Assembly: GCF_019083805.1 (NCBI RefSeq)
Contig: NZ_JAHRDV010000007.1
Location: forward strand, 1 to 64,000
DNA: 64,000 nucleotides
Reading direction: 5' to 3'
Source: Acetobacter estunensis
Lineage (GTDB): Bacteria; Pseudomonadota; Alphaproteobacteria; Acetobacterales; Acetobacteraceae
Both the position numbers and the translations under genes were made by a program. Of this stretch, positions 52,927-62,416 are shown in pieces (the stretch's first letter is position 1; every line of letters starts with the position of its first letter). The notes beneath the pieces were generated by a model. It was not told the origin of the DNA. It did no database searches and saw nothing but the letters and a program-made list of their open reading frames with translations.

Positions 52927-55143
52927 CTAATTCGTGATGCGCAGGAGAATGGAGCGGGAGCGTTCGACCACATTGATCGCCACTTCGTCTCCAGCGCGTA
53001 CGATGCGGGCTGTTAGCGCTTCTCCCCCCACAGCGAGGTTGAAGAGAGTCAGTTCCCGCAGGCTTTCCGGCAGGGTGGGGCGGGTGAATTCCACCGCGAC
53101 CTGTCCGGGATCGTAGCGAAGTCCCAGCACCGCCTGAAGAGCGGCGGGAAGAGCGGCGGCGGCCCATGCTTGGGGTGAGCAGGCCACAGGGTAGCGCACC
53201 GGTCCTTCCGAGCGGCTGCGGGTAAAGCCGCAGAACAACTCCGGAAGGCGGCGCAGATCGCTGTAAAGTGCTGCATCGATCAAACCTTCGAACACCCGCG
53301 AGGCTTCTTCCCGGAAGCCATGGCGTGCCAGTCCCATGGCGATCAGGGCGTTATCGTGAGGCCATACAGAGCCGTTGTGATAGGCCATCGGATTGTAACG
53401 TGCTTCCCCCTCGGGAATGGTGCGGATGCCCCAACCGGAAAAGGAGCGCCTGTTCATCAGGGTGCGTACAAGGCGACGCGCACGCTCGGCTGGCACCATG
53501 TCGGTCAGCAGGACATGTCCTGCGTTGGAGGAGCGGACGGCACATTGCTGTTTTCTGCCATCGAGAGCGATGACATAGGTATCGATGTCATCGTTCCAGA
53601 ATTTCAGATTGAACGAGACTCTCAGGGCATCGGCGCGTTCATCCTGATGCGCGGCGTAAGCGGTCTGACCAAGGCGCCGGCCGATCTGAGCGGCAGCGCG
53701 GCGGGCGGCGTAAACATAGGCCTGCACCTCACACAGGGCGATGGGGCCTTCCGCCAGTGTGCCATCGGCGTGAAAAATGCTGTCGTGGCTGTCTTTCCAG
53801 CCTTGGTTGGTCAGGCCGTCTTTGTTGCGACGGCCATATTCCACGAAACCGTCTCCATCGCGGTCTCCAAACCGCTCGATCCAGTCGATGGCGCGCGCCA
53901 CATGGGGCCAGAGATGGCTGAGTGTGCCAACATCTCCTGTTCGCTCCAGATACGCGCCAGCCAGCATGACGAAGAGCGGCGTGGAATCGACGGAGCCGTA
54001 GTAACGGCGAAACGGCACTTCACCGAGTTCCGCCATCTCGCCCAGCCGCACTTCGTGCAGAATCTTACCCGGTTCCGCATCTGCTTGCGGGTCTTCTCGA
54101 TCGGCCTGATTGGCGGCCAGATAAAGCAGAACGCCGCGTGCGATGAGCGGGTCCAGCCACAGGGTCTGGAGTGCGGTGATCAGGCCGTCACGACCAAAAA
54201 CCGTGCTGTACCAAGGGATGCCGGCGTAAGGATAAAGCCCCGTCTTCTTCTGCGTCACCAGCATGTAGATGTCACAGATGCAGCGTCGGATGGCCTCGTT
54301 GAAGACTTCGTTCGAGGTGGCAATCGCCGTTGCGCGCGCCGACATCGTGCGCAGGGAGCGTCGGGCAGCTACGGCGCTGGAGAGGAAGGCCCTGTTGGGC
54401 GGTTCGCTCTGCGTTTGTGGTTCGGGGTCGCACTGGACTTCGATATGAAGGAGCACTTTCTGGCCGGGATCGATGGGAAACTCGAAGGCTGCGTGATCGC
54501 CGCGTAACGTCGTTGGCTGTGGGCAGAACACGATGCGGGTGGTGCGGACCCGATCATCGAGACCACGGCATGAGAGCGTGACGGTGTCGCCCTCCACTTT
54601 GGGTTCGGCGCATACGCCGTGACGCGCTCGTTTCATGCCGCGGGCTTCGAACAAGTCTGCAAAATCGGCAAAGAAGCGCAGGTCGCAAGAGATTTCGTGT
54701 CTTTTTACATCGAAATTACGGATTTCAATGCGTTCGAAGCACCGGCCATTCCACAGAAAACGCGAGCGGAGGACGTGCAGCAGATCATGGTCCAGCGAAG
54801 TGCCGTCATTGAGAACAATCGTCTCGTTGGTCAGGTTCACAGACAGCATGATGTTGTTTTCACGCACGACCGAAGACAGCAGGACCGGTCTCTGGCCACC
54901 GAGCCGGAAGATCAGGCCCGAGAGATAGCGAGTGTCGCGGTAATACAGTCCATCGGCAATGTCCTGTCCCCAGAAGATATCTCCTGTCTGATCGAACACT
55001 CCGAACAGATCGCCTGATTTCAGTGCGTGGATACGACGGCTCGACAGTACGGAGGAGCCGATGCGTGTGAAGATGTCGTCGTGAACGGCCGGGGCAGGCG
55101 TGGTCGTGGGGTTGGGCTGGTCCGTGTCGAGTGGGGTGTTCAT
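52927..55143 (-). CDS. Amylo-alpha-1,6-glucosidase / glycogen-debranching-type glycoside hydrolase
   Basis: Cytoplasmic hydrolase of 738 residues. An N-terminal domain (about 20-230; LKSGDLFGVFDQTGDIFWGQDIADGLYYRDTRYLS) is the glycogen-debranching N-terminal fold. The (alpha/alpha)6 catalytic part has AGIPWYSTVFGRDGLITALQ, VEYGRRNKDGLTNQGWKDSHDSIFHADG, and MAYHNGSVWPHDNALIA, with the acidic residues of this group. Substrate could be glycogen, sucrose-type or glucosylated osmolytes. It follows the lytic transglycosylase gene on the same strand after 155 bases. Confidence 0.85.
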   Translation of the reverse strand: MNTPLDTDQPNPTTTPAPAVHDDIFTRIGSSVLSSRRIHALKSGDLFGVFDQTGDIFWGQDIADGLYYRDTRYLSGLIFRLGGQRPVLLSSVVRENNIMLSVNLTNETIVLNDGTSLDHDLLHVLRSRFLWNGRCFERIEIRNFDVKRHEISCDLRFFADFADLFEARGMKRARHGVCAEPKVEGDTVTLSCRGLDDRVRTTRIVFCPQPTTLRGDHAAFEFPIDPGQKVLLHIEVQCDPEPQTQSEPPNRAFLSSAVAARRSLRTMSARATAIATSNEVFNEAIRRCICDIYMLVTQKKTGLYPYAGIPWYSTVFGRDGLITALQTLWLDPLIARGVLLYLAANQADREDPQADAEPGKILHEVRLGEMAELGEVPFRRYYGSVDSTPLFVMLAGAYLERTGDVGTLSHLWPHVARAIDWIERFGDRDGDGFVEYGRRNKDGLTNQGWKDSHDSIFHADGTLAEGPIALCEVQAYVYAARRAAAQIGRRLGQTAYAAHQDERADALRVSFNLKFWNDDIDTYVIALDGRKQQCAVRSSNAGHVLLTDMVPAERARRLVRTLMNRRSFSGWGIRTIPEGEARYNPMAYHNGSVWPHDNALIAMGLARHGFREEASRVFEGLIDAALYSDLRRLPELFCGFTRSRSEGPVRYPVACSPQAWAAAALPAALQAVLGLRYDPGQVAVEFTRPTLPESLRELTLFNLAVGGEALTARIVRAGDEVAINVVERSRSILLRITN

Positions 55144-55298
55144 ACGGCGCTCCTTGCTGACACGGCGGCGCGGAACATCACCCGATCAGGGGGGAAAGAT
55201 GTCCCGGCAGCAGGATGGCATGGAGTCCAACGCACGAAGCGCACAATCGTGGCGTGCGCATCTGGAAAACTTCTTGTCGTGCGAACGGAGGCAGATCT

Positions 55299-56288
55299 TC
55301 AGTAAGGAGCGGGGTTGATCATGGTCTGACGGATCATGTGGACGGGATTTGCTCGGTAAAAAGCCAGCGAGCGTCCACTTCCTCCACTCGGCAACGATGG
55401 GCGGGAAGGTGGCGGAGAGTAGCCATGAATGCCGGGATGGAGCGAAGAAGTGCTGGGACCACCACCTCCTTGTGGTGACTGGCCCCCTTGTGCGGCAAGG
55501 GAAGCCGCTGATCCGGCAGCTGTCTGATAGGCGGTGACAGGCGCGCTCGTCGGGGCGGTAGGGGCGATGGGATGGAAGCTTCGGCCCATGACCGGATGAG
55601 TTCCCGGTTGCGTAGGCGTATTGGGAGTGGCCCATGATTCCAGCACTTTCCATTGATAGGCCGTGCCGATATCGGGAGTGAAGGAATGATAGGCCGCCGC
55701 TGCACGCGGCCAACTGCCGGTGCGCGCGAAAAGATCGGTCAGGAAGCGGGCGGCATAGGTCGCATTCGTCATGGGGTCGAAAGCTGCTTCCAGTGAGGGA
55801 AAAGCATCGGCATGCTGGAGCAAATTGACCTGCATGCAGCCGACGTCGATGGACTTTACCCCCCGGCTTTGCAGAGCGTGCACAGCGTCGATGGCCTGCT
55901 GGCGCGTTTCGAAGGTGTACCCTTTGCCCTCAGCGTTGATGGTCCACGGCCACGGCACCATTTGCCCACCCACCCGTCGTCCGCTTTCCACGCGTGCCAT
56001 GGCGACAAGGAACTGATCGGGGATGCGATAGCTACGTTCCGCCGTCAGGGCTGCGCGAATGCAGGCCATCCCAGCGCCCGGATCGATAGGAAAGGCGTTT
56101 TGCGGTGTGGCGGGGGCGTGAAGGAATGCGGCAAGCTGTTGCGCGGGATCAGGCGTGCCAGAGGGCAACGGTTGAGGGTTCTGCGGAGCAGAAGCCGCCT
56201 TGAGGGGCAGAAGCGGGAACGCGGCCCCCCACGCACATGCTGGGATACCGTATGCGGAGAAGGCCAGTAGGAAAAGGGTGCGGCGCAT
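55299..56288 (-). CDS. Lytic transglycosylase (SLT domain)
   Basis: Peptidoglycan-cleaving enzyme of 329 residues exported by a signal peptide (MRRTLFLLAFSAYGIPACAWGAA). The SLT core: CIRAALTAERSYRIPDQFLVAMARVESGRRVG carries the catalytic Glu in VESG, then IDVGCMQVNLLQHADAF and AARFLTDLFARTGSWPRAAAAYHS, a complete GH23 fold. The C-terminal third is Pro/Ser/Gly-rich and without a domain. It may be periplasmic. Confidence 0.88.
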   Translation of the reverse strand: MRRTLFLLAFSAYGIPACAWGAAFPLLPLKAASAPQNPQPLPSGTPDPAQQLAAFLHAPATPQNAFPIDPGAGMACIRAALTAERSYRIPDQFLVAMARVESGRRVGGQMVPWPWTINAEGKGYTFETRQQAIDAVHALQSRGVKSIDVGCMQVNLLQHADAFPSLEAAFDPMTNATYAARFLTDLFARTGSWPRAAAAYHSFTPDIGTAYQWKVLESWATPNTPTQPGTHPVMGRSFHPIAPTAPTSAPVTAYQTAAGSAASLAAQGGQSPQGGGGPSTSSLHPGIHGYSPPPSRPSLPSGGSGRSLAFYRANPVHMIRQTMINPAPY

Positions 56289-56343
56289 TATCCCGGAGGA
56301 TGCGCCGATTTTTTTAATTATGCGTTACAGCTAATGGATCGAA

Positions 56344-56375
56344 CCGGGAACGTGAGGTTTCTTTCACGTTCCCGG
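56344..56375 (-). terminator. Terminator of icd
   Basis: CCGGGAACGTGA pairs perfectly with TCACGTTCCCGG over 12 bases, 8-base loop, 12 bases beyond the icd stop codon. There is no long U tract. Confidence 0.6.
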
Positions 56376-56386
56376 GTGTGTGCATA

Positions 56387-57607
56387 TCAGGCTGTCTTGA
56401 GGGCGGCCTGGAGCCGCTGATCCAGCACATCGAGGAACGGCTGAGTGTCGAGCCATTTCGTGCCGTTGCCGACAAGAAGGGCAAGATCCTTGGTCATCTG
56501 TCCGGCTTCAACGGCTTCCACACACACGCGCTCCAGCGTATGCGCGAAATTGACCACATCGGGTGTATCATCGAAGCGTCCACGATAGGCCAAACCGCGT
56601 GTCCAAGCGTAGATCGACGCTATGGGGTTCGTGCTGGTCGGACGGCCCTTCTGATGCTCCCGGTAATGGCGCGTGACCGTTCCGTGCGCGGCTTCCGATT
56701 CCACAATCGTGCCGGTCGGGTCGAGCAACACGGAGGTCATCAGGCCGAGACTGCCAAAGCCCTGTGCCACGATGTCGCTTTCCACGTCGCCATCGTAGTT
56801 CTTGCACGCCCACACATAGCCGCCTTCCCATTTCAGGGCACTGGCCACCATGTCGTCGATCAGGCGATGCTCGTAGGTGATGCCGAGCTTTTCAAAGTCG
56901 GCTTTGAATTCCCTGTCATAGATTTCCTGGAACACATCCTTGAACATGCCGTCATAGGCTTTGAGGATCGTGTTCTTGGTCGAGAGATAGACAGGGAATT
57001 TACGGTCACGACCGTAGCTGAGGGAAGCGCGGGCAAAACCCTCGATCGAAGCGCGGGTGTTGTGCATGCCGAGCGCGACGCCCGGTCCTTTGAAATCATG
57101 CACATCCAGAACCAGCGGCTCGCCGCCGTCATCGGGCACGTAGTTCAGCGTGACCTTGCCGGGGCCGGGGATTTTGGTTTCCGCGGCACGATAGATATCG
57201 CCATAAGCGTGACGGCCGATGACAATCGGCTTGCTCCAGTGTGGTACGAGACGCGGCACATTGGAACAGATGATCGGTTCGCGGAAAATGGTGCCATCGA
57301 GGATATTGCGGATCGTTCCGTTCGGAGAGCGCCACATTTTCTTGAGGCCGAACTCCTCCACGCGCGCCTCGTCCGGCGTGATGGTCGCGCATTTGACGCC
57401 CACACGGTACTGCCGGATGGCCTCGGCTGCCTCGACCGTAACTTTGTCATCGGTCGCATCGCGATTCTCGATGCCAAGATCGAAGTATTTCAGATCGATA
57501 TCGAGATAGGGGAGGATCAGGCGGTCCTTGATGAAGTGCCAGATGATCCGTGTCATCTCGTCGCCATCAAGCTCGACGACGGGATTCTTGACCTTGATTT
57601 TCGCCAT
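56387..57607 (-). CDS. icd: NADP-dependent isocitrate dehydrogenase
   Basis: TCA-cycle enzyme converting isocitrate to 2-oxoglutarate and NADPH; 406 residues, eukaryote-like type II class. Motifs: [14 protein letters not shown] near the start, [34 protein letters not shown] (isocitrate and NADP contacts), [44 protein letters not shown] and [20 protein letters not shown] 57607 (MAKIKVKNP) is the family start. A palindrome lies in its leader (57639-57661). Confidence 0.95.
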   Translation of the reverse strand: MAKIKVKNPVVELDGDEMTRIIWHFIKDRLILPYLDIDLKYFDLGIENRDATDDKVTVEAAEAIRQYRVGVKCATITPDEARVEEFGLKKMWRSPNGTIRNILDGTIFREPIICSNVPRLVPHWSKPIVIGRHAYGDIYRAAETKIPGPGKVTLNYVPDDGGEPLVLDVHDFKGPGVALGMHNTRASIEGFARASLSYGRDRKFPVYLSTKNTILKAYDGMFKDVFQEIYDREFKADFEKLGITYEHRLIDDMVASALKWEGGYVWACKNYDGDVESDIVAQGFGSLGLMTSVLLDPTGTIVESEAAHGTVTRHYREHQKGRPTSTNPIASIYAWTRGLAYRGRFDDTPDVVNFAHTLERVCVEAVEAGQMTKDLALLVGNGTKWLDTQPFLDVLDQRLQAALKTA

Positions 57608-57638
57608 GAGACCCTTGCTCCCCATGAGGTGTAATGGT

Positions 57639-57661
57639 CATGTCGCAGCGGATGCGACATG
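57639..57661. promoter_or_regulatory. Palindrome in the icd leader
   Basis: CATGTCGCA and TGCGACATG, 9 bases each, perfect, 5-base spacer, 32 bases before the icd ATG. Could be a regulator site or a leader hairpin. Confidence 0.4.
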
Positions 57662-57756
57662 AGGAACAGCGGGCACTATCACGGGCCGAAACCGGTCCCA
57701 ATCGGGTTCGTATTCACATTCATGATAGGTGAGATACGAACCTTGTATGGGGCTGA

Positions 57757-57798
57757 AACGGCCTTGCATCACACATGCGCGAGACGCAAAAGGCCGTT
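57757..57798 (-). terminator. Stem-loop after the small secreted protein gene
   Basis: AACGGCCTT pairs with AAGGCCGTT over 9 bases with a loop of 24. It ends 14 bases from the stop codon at 57812; no U tract, so a weak terminator. Confidence 0.45.
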
Positions 57799-57811
57799 GT
57801 CGAGGTGAGGT

Positions 57812-58105
57812 TCAGAAGCTGCCGCGTGTGTTGCCGGTGCGGACAGCATCGCCTTCACACATGTAGCGCCCGTGACTGGTGGCTCCATACCAGAAGCTGC
57901 CGGGCACATGATAAACGTGGGTCTGCGTGTTGACCCAGACTTTCGTGCAGGCATTTTCGTTTGCGGTTTCTGTGGCCTGTGTGTCGGAGACGTGCGTGGT
58001 CGTCGCGTGTTCGACCCCACGGTTACCCTGACTTTTCAGATCGTGAGCCAAGGCCCCGGTCGTCAGGAGCGTCAAAGCGCACAGCGAACCCAACAGACGT
58101 TTCAT
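57812..58105 (-). CDS. Small secreted protein with YHxPGSxWYGxT motif
   Basis: A 97-residue protein with a signal peptide (MKRLLGSLCALTLLTTGALA). The C-terminal half has CTKVWVNTQTHVYHVPGSFWYG, followed by TSHGRYMCEGDAVRTGNTRG. This VWVNTxTxVYH...WYGxTxxGxYM pattern recurs in short secreted bacterial proteins of unknown role, as far as I remember. Two Cys could form a disulfide. ATG 58105 used for the signal peptide; the frame opens further upstream. Confidence 0.7.
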   Translation of the reverse strand: MKRLLGSLCALTLLTTGALAHDLKSQGNRGVEHATTTHVSDTQATETANENACTKVWVNTQTHVYHVPGSFWYGATSHGRYMCEGDAVRTGNTRGSF

Positions 58106-58623
58106 GCTTGCTCCTCCAGTTTCTTGAAGATGTTCGAACTGTGCTGGAAGAAGCTGTTTGAAAACAAGTAACGCTTGCGTCAGGCATGTGCAGCGATGTG
58201 TGGGGTGTAATGAAAATATCGTGATAGGTGTAATGGTTGTAAATATCATGTGACTGTTGAGGAGTGCTCACGTTCTGTTGTGAGGAAATACTTATTTTAG
58301 ACTTAAATTCATGAAGCGGCAGAAGGGGCATGATGATTGGCCATGTGTGCCTTCCGGACGCTCTCCGTCTGCGTCGTTATCCCGTGTTACGGTGTGAGGC
58401 CCACGGGAGACATGCGTTTGAGCTGACGCTCACGGTCTGGGTCATTCGATCAATTTTATGCAGATAAATTGCGAGATCACTGGTGCCATGACTTTTCTCT
58501 GCTGAAGAAGCTTCTGCATCAGGACGTAATTCAGCAGAGGAGGAGGTTGGAACGCATATACCTTCCTGATTTGTATTTCAGGAAGGGTGCTTGTGTGAGA
58601 TCAGTATGACAAACGCGAGAAGG
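58106..58623. other. Intergenic region without a supported gene
   Basis: 518 bases. Left part is the promoter side of the small secreted protein, AT-rich near 58200-58310. A hairpin CCTTCCTGA/TCAGGAAGG lies at 58561-58586, 37 bases beyond the siderophore-receptor stop, probably marking its transcript end. I see no coding frame with domain character. Confidence 0.5.
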
Positions 58624-60825
58624 TTACCAACTGTATCCAATGCTGGCCTGAGCGTTCCGTCGTTCTCCATAATAGCAGTATTCACCATCGGACCCATAGG
58701 CGAAACAGTTGGAGACGTAGTGCTTGTCAAAGATATTGCGGACGCTTGCGGATGCCTTCCAGCCGCGAAGTGTGGGCGACAGATTGGAAAGATCGTAGCT
58801 CAAGGAGCCATCGAACAGTGCATATTGCGGAAGCCATACACTGCCGTAAGTGGCTTCCCCGCCATAAGCTTTTGCCGAATAGCGCATGCCTCCTCCGAAG
58901 CCGAGGCCTTTTAATGGTCCTGAAGGCATCGTGTAGAATGCGAACAAAGAAGCATTGCCCTTACCCGACTGGATGAGAGGTTTGCCTGTTGAGTCGTCGT
59001 GCACCTTCTGGACGCTCACAGCCGCCGTAATCATGAAGTTCTTGTAAGGCTCTGCATGGGCTTCGAACTCGAAACCATCCGAATGAACCAGTCCACTTTG
59101 CACATTGTAGCCAGTATTCGCGACGGAAACGAGCACATTGCTCTGCTCGATATGGAAGCCAGCGGCGGTGAGTAAAACAGACGTTCCCGGAAATTGATAT
59201 TTCACGCCACCTTCAAGCTGCTTACCGATGGAAGGACTTGCCTGCCGTACGGTGGCACCCCCGTCATTGGAGACGGATCCCGATTGAGGCTGAAAAGATG
59301 TCGAATAGCTGATGTAGGGCGCAAGACCGAAATCGAAGTGATAGAGGGCAGAAGCACGCCATGTAATCTGACTCGAACTCTGACGGGTATCGGTTTGACC
59401 AATATGCTCCACCTGATTGGAGCGGTACCAATCGTTGCGGATACTGCCTGTTAGGATCAGGCGATGCCAGCGAATTTCATCTTGACCATAGGCGCCAATC
59501 TGATGGGATCGCGTCACATAGTCCGAACTGGGCGTCAGGGGCGAAATGACCATGTGATAGTCAGGGTGCAGGACGTCGAGATCAGGCGCATCGCCGTAGG
59601 CTTCTCTGTCATTGGCTCGCTGCTGCATGTAGTCGAACCCGAACATCATCTTGTGCTGTAATGGTCCTGTGCGAATATTGCCTTTGAACTGACTGTCGAA
59701 CGCTAAATTGTATGTGTGCTCTTGTGTGCCATAAGCGGAGCGGGACAGCATTTCATCGCTGTTGTAGTATCCATTGTCATAAACACTGCGATAGATGGTA
59801 CGGATATCATCGTAACGCCCGCGCGTGCTGAAACTCCAGTCGTCATTGAAGCGATGATTGAGGATATAAGTGATCGCACCCTGCCGACGGTTGAATTTTT
59901 CGAAGGATGCATCTCCGTCATAGAAGTTCCGTGGCAGATAGCCAAACGATGCCCGCTTGAGAGAGCCGACCAGCGGAACACCGCCATAAGAGCCACTCTC
60001 CGGATCGTACTGATAATTGCCCAGCAGGGTGAGGGTGGTCGGTCCGTCACCGCCGAACGTGAAAGCGGGGCTTATGCTGAAGCGTCGGCTTCCCGTTTTG
60101 CTGAGTTGGGTGTGCTGTCCGTTCACTGTTCCATAAAGCCGGTAACGGACCAGACCGTCATCTGTGGCGAAACCACCGACATCGGCATCGACGCGATAGA
60201 GGTCGAACATTCCGCCAGTGGTGGTGACTCCACCGTAAAACTTTTGATCTGTCGGCAGTTTGCTTGACAGCGCGGTGAGGCCGCCCGGACTGGACTGGCC
60301 ATAAAGCGCGGAAGCCGGCCCTTTGAGCAGTTCGATGCGAGAGAGGCGAAAGGTATCGGTCTGAGCAACGGCGAAACCCGTTGGGCTGTCCTGAAACCTC
60401 AGCCCGTCGAGAAAAGTCGGCACCGTAAAGCCACGCAGATCGTAAAGGTCGTACCGTGTGCCTTCTCCGCCGCGCGTATCGGCGGTGACACCAGCGGCGT
60501 AGCGCAGGGCCTGATTGAGATTCAGCACGCCGCGCACGTCCATCTCTTCGCGGGTGATGACAGTGACAGACTGGGCCGTTTCGATGAGGGGCGTATTTGT
60601 CTTTGTCGCGGAAGAGGCCAAGGTCGATGCGTTGCTGTGGCCACGTACCGTGATCCGCTGGACATGGGGAGCGCGTGTCGCGGTTTTAGTGGTTGCGGCC
60701 TGCCGAGGCGTGATGGTTTTGGATTGGCGAAGTGTGTTGGTTGCTTTCTTTTGGTCGGCTGCGCGGGCCGTGTTGTTCAGGGCGAAAGAGAGAAGAACCG
60801 CGTAAATAATCCTGCTGCGCTGCAT
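58624..60825 (-). CDS. TonB-dependent siderophore receptor (FhuA/ferrichrome type)
   Basis: Outer-membrane receptor of 733 residues. Signal peptide MQRSRIIYAVLLSFALNNTARA, a Thr/Lys/Arg-rich linker, then the plug with IETAQSVTVITREEMDVRGV, LNQALRYAAGV, LYDLRGFTVPTFLDGLRF and RIELLKGPASALYGQSSPGGL, which is the hydroxamate-siderophore class. The barrel ends with ERRNAQASIGYSW. Start ATG 60825 chosen for the signal peptide. A Fur-like element sits 57 bases upstream. The AraC-family gene upstream is on the same strand. Confidence 0.9.
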   Translation of the reverse strand: MQRSRIIYAVLLSFALNNTARAADQKKATNTLRQSKTITPRQAATTKTATRAPHVQRITVRGHSNASTLASSATKTNTPLIETAQSVTVITREEMDVRGVLNLNQALRYAAGVTADTRGGEGTRYDLYDLRGFTVPTFLDGLRFQDSPTGFAVAQTDTFRLSRIELLKGPASALYGQSSPGGLTALSSKLPTDQKFYGGVTTTGGMFDLYRVDADVGGFATDDGLVRYRLYGTVNGQHTQLSKTGSRRFSISPAFTFGGDGPTTLTLLGNYQYDPESGSYGGVPLVGSLKRASFGYLPRNFYDGDASFEKFNRRQGAITYILNHRFNDDWSFSTRGRYDDIRTIYRSVYDNGYYNSDEMLSRSAYGTQEHTYNLAFDSQFKGNIRTGPLQHKMMFGFDYMQQRANDREAYGDAPDLDVLHPDYHMVISPLTPSSDYVTRSHQIGAYGQDEIRWHRLILTGSIRNDWYRSNQVEHIGQTDTRQSSSQITWRASALYHFDFGLAPYISYSTSFQPQSGSVSNDGGATVRQASPSIGKQLEGGVKYQFPGTSVLLTAAGFHIEQSNVLVSVANTGYNVQSGLVHSDGFEFEAHAEPYKNFMITAAVSVQKVHDDSTGKPLIQSGKGNASLFAFYTMPSGPLKGLGFGGGMRYSAKAYGGEATYGSVWLPQYALFDGSLSYDLSNLSPTLRGWKASASVRNIFDKHYVSNCFAYGSDGEYCYYGERRNAQASIGYSW

Positions 60826-60882
60826 ACCTAACTCATTTCGGTGCTGGCCTCTGCTGCAGGAGGAGCTGGGCTTGCGTTGAGA

Positions 60883-60901
60883 GTAATAATGAGAATGAGT
60901 T
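60883..60901 (-). promoter_or_regulatory. Fur-box-like site of the siderophore receptor
   Basis: GTAATAATGAGAATGAGTT on the plus strand consists of adjacent NAT(A/T)AT-like hexamers similar to GATAATGATAATCATTATC, placed 57 bases before the receptor ATG. Confidence 0.55.
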
Positions 60902-61094
60902 GCGTCCGTAACTGCGTTCGAAAGCCCCTTCAAGCGAGGAATTTCGTCTTGGCCCAAACGCAAGCGGATTCCGCCTGATCGCCTAATCTCGGGATGCAGA
61001 CGGGCCAATTGTGTGGGCAGTGGTGTGGGTGTTTTTTATGTGTTTGGGGGACGCAATGAGGCCACAACCGGATCGTGGCGTGACGAGCGCGTCT

Positions 61095-61874
61095 CTATGT
61101 GCGTGATGTGGACGATGAATTTAAACGCAGTGTCCGGGGTGCGACCCCAAAGGTTCGATGGAACATGGTGCTGAAGCTGCTGGCGTTGTCATAACCGAGA
61201 TCGAATGCAACCTGCGCGATCGGCTGGCCCGCCGCGATGCGTGACGCCGCTTCGATCACCCGCACCCTGCGACGCCACGCTGCAAAGCCCATACCCATTT
61301 CCTGTTGAAAGAGACGGGTGAAGGTGCGCCGCGCCATGCCGGCTTCTCGCGCCCAATAATCGATGTCGTGGCAATCTCCCGGTTGAAGAGTAATGGCTTC
61401 GCACACGCGGCGCAGTCGAGAATCTGATGGGAAAAGCAGGCGATCCGCGATCCGGGGTGCGCGTCCGATTTCATCGACCAGAAGTCGGGCGATGGCCGAC
61501 ATGCGCTCATCCATGGTGAACTCGAACCGCATGGCGATGATCTCGTCCACAAGACCTCGTATCAGGGTGGACGCCTCAAACATCTTGAAGGGCAGATCGG
61601 TGCCCGGGAGACAGGAATCGACATAGACGACCTGAAACATCAGATCGGTGCGGCAGTTCACCTGATGGAGGGTATTGACGGGAATCCACATGCCCTGACC
61701 GGGGCGCAGCACGAAGCTCCCGTCCAGCGTGTTAACCGTCACACTGCCTGCCAGAAATATCGACAGTTGCGCTCGGTCATGCGTGTGGAATCCGTCCACA
61801 AAACCGCCGATGTAGCAATCTTCGAAACCCACGACGGGCGGTGGCTGAGGGGGAAGGTCCGCTGTGCGCTTCAT
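61095..61874 (-). CDS. AraC-family transcriptional regulator
   Basis: Regulator of 259 residues. The N-terminal cupin part has GFVDGFHTHDRAQLSIFLAG and GQGMWIPVNTLHQVNCR. The C-terminal part has two helix-turn-helices, DIDYWAREAGMARRTFTRLFQQEMGMGFAAWRRRVRV and PIAQVAFDLGYDNASSFSTMFHRTFGVAPRTLR. The usual RclR/AraC N-sensor class with His residues may bind a small molecule. Start ATG 61874; an upstream GTG at 61916 adds 14 residues. It lies upstream of the siderophore receptor on the same strand, 269 bases apart, and may control it. Confidence 0.88.
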   Translation of the reverse strand: MKRTADLPPQPPPVVGFEDCYIGGFVDGFHTHDRAQLSIFLAGSVTVNTLDGSFVLRPGQGMWIPVNTLHQVNCRTDLMFQVVYVDSCLPGTDLPFKMFEASTLIRGLVDEIIAMRFEFTMDERMSAIARLLVDEIGRAPRIADRLLFPSDSRLRRVCEAITLQPGDCHDIDYWAREAGMARRTFTRLFQQEMGMGFAAWRRRVRVIEAASRIAAGQPIAQVAFDLGYDNASSFSTMFHRTFGVAPRTLRLNSSSTSRT

Positions 61875-62128
61875 GAGATGACGATTGTGTCTGACGATTT
61901 TTCGAATTTCCGGCACTCTTTTGTCGTCAGATCCATGAACACAGGCGCTCGTCCCATATGCTAATCCCCTCTCAGCCGCAGGATTATCATACGAATTTTG
62001 GGGTCAGGACATTGAGACTAATTTTTGCTTGGGCCTAACGTACTGATTTCCTTGATAATGGAAACAGCTGGCTGAAAGCAAAGAGCACTGGAGCGTGCAC
62101 TTTAATGTCTTGGTTCTAGAGGAAATGC

Positions 62129-62205
62129 TGGGGCGAACGACGGGGATCGAACCCGCGACAACCGGTACCACAAACCGGCGCTCTACCGACTGAGCTACGT
62201 CCGCC
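62129..62205 (-). tRNA. tRNA-His (GTG anticodon)
   Basis: The minus strand folds as a complete cloverleaf: acceptor GCGGACG with CGTTCGC, D arm GCTC, anticodon stem CCGGT with ACCGG and loop TTGTGGT, T arm GCGGG-TTCGATC-CCCGT. The extra 5' G (-1, base 62205) opposite discriminator C73 is the tRNA-His identity pair. The 3' CCA is encoded (62131-62129). Confidence 0.97.
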
Positions 62206-62337
62206 ACACAGCGAGCGCACACCTAAAATAAAGCTACCGACACGTCAACACCGATCTGCTTCAGAGTGATGATTTTCTCGATTCTGGAGCGGCTCTCACG
62301 CAGTTGGTCGTCAATCGGACGGTGTGAGGTCAATCTC

Positions 62338-62371
62338 TTGACAAGAAATGAAAGTGAGAATAATTCGCAAT
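62338..62371 (+). promoter_or_regulatory. Promoter with overlapping Fur-like element, second siderophore receptor
   Basis: TTGACA (62338-62343), 17-base spacer, TAATTC (62361-62366). AGTGAGAATAATTCGCAAT (62353-62371) overlies the -10 and resembles an alphaproteobacterial Fur/iron box, so iron-bound repressor would block RNA polymerase. Confidence 0.55.
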
Positions 62372-62416
62372 AAATGGTTTGACACAGTTTTTTCACGTCA
62401 TGAAAGAAATGGGGCA

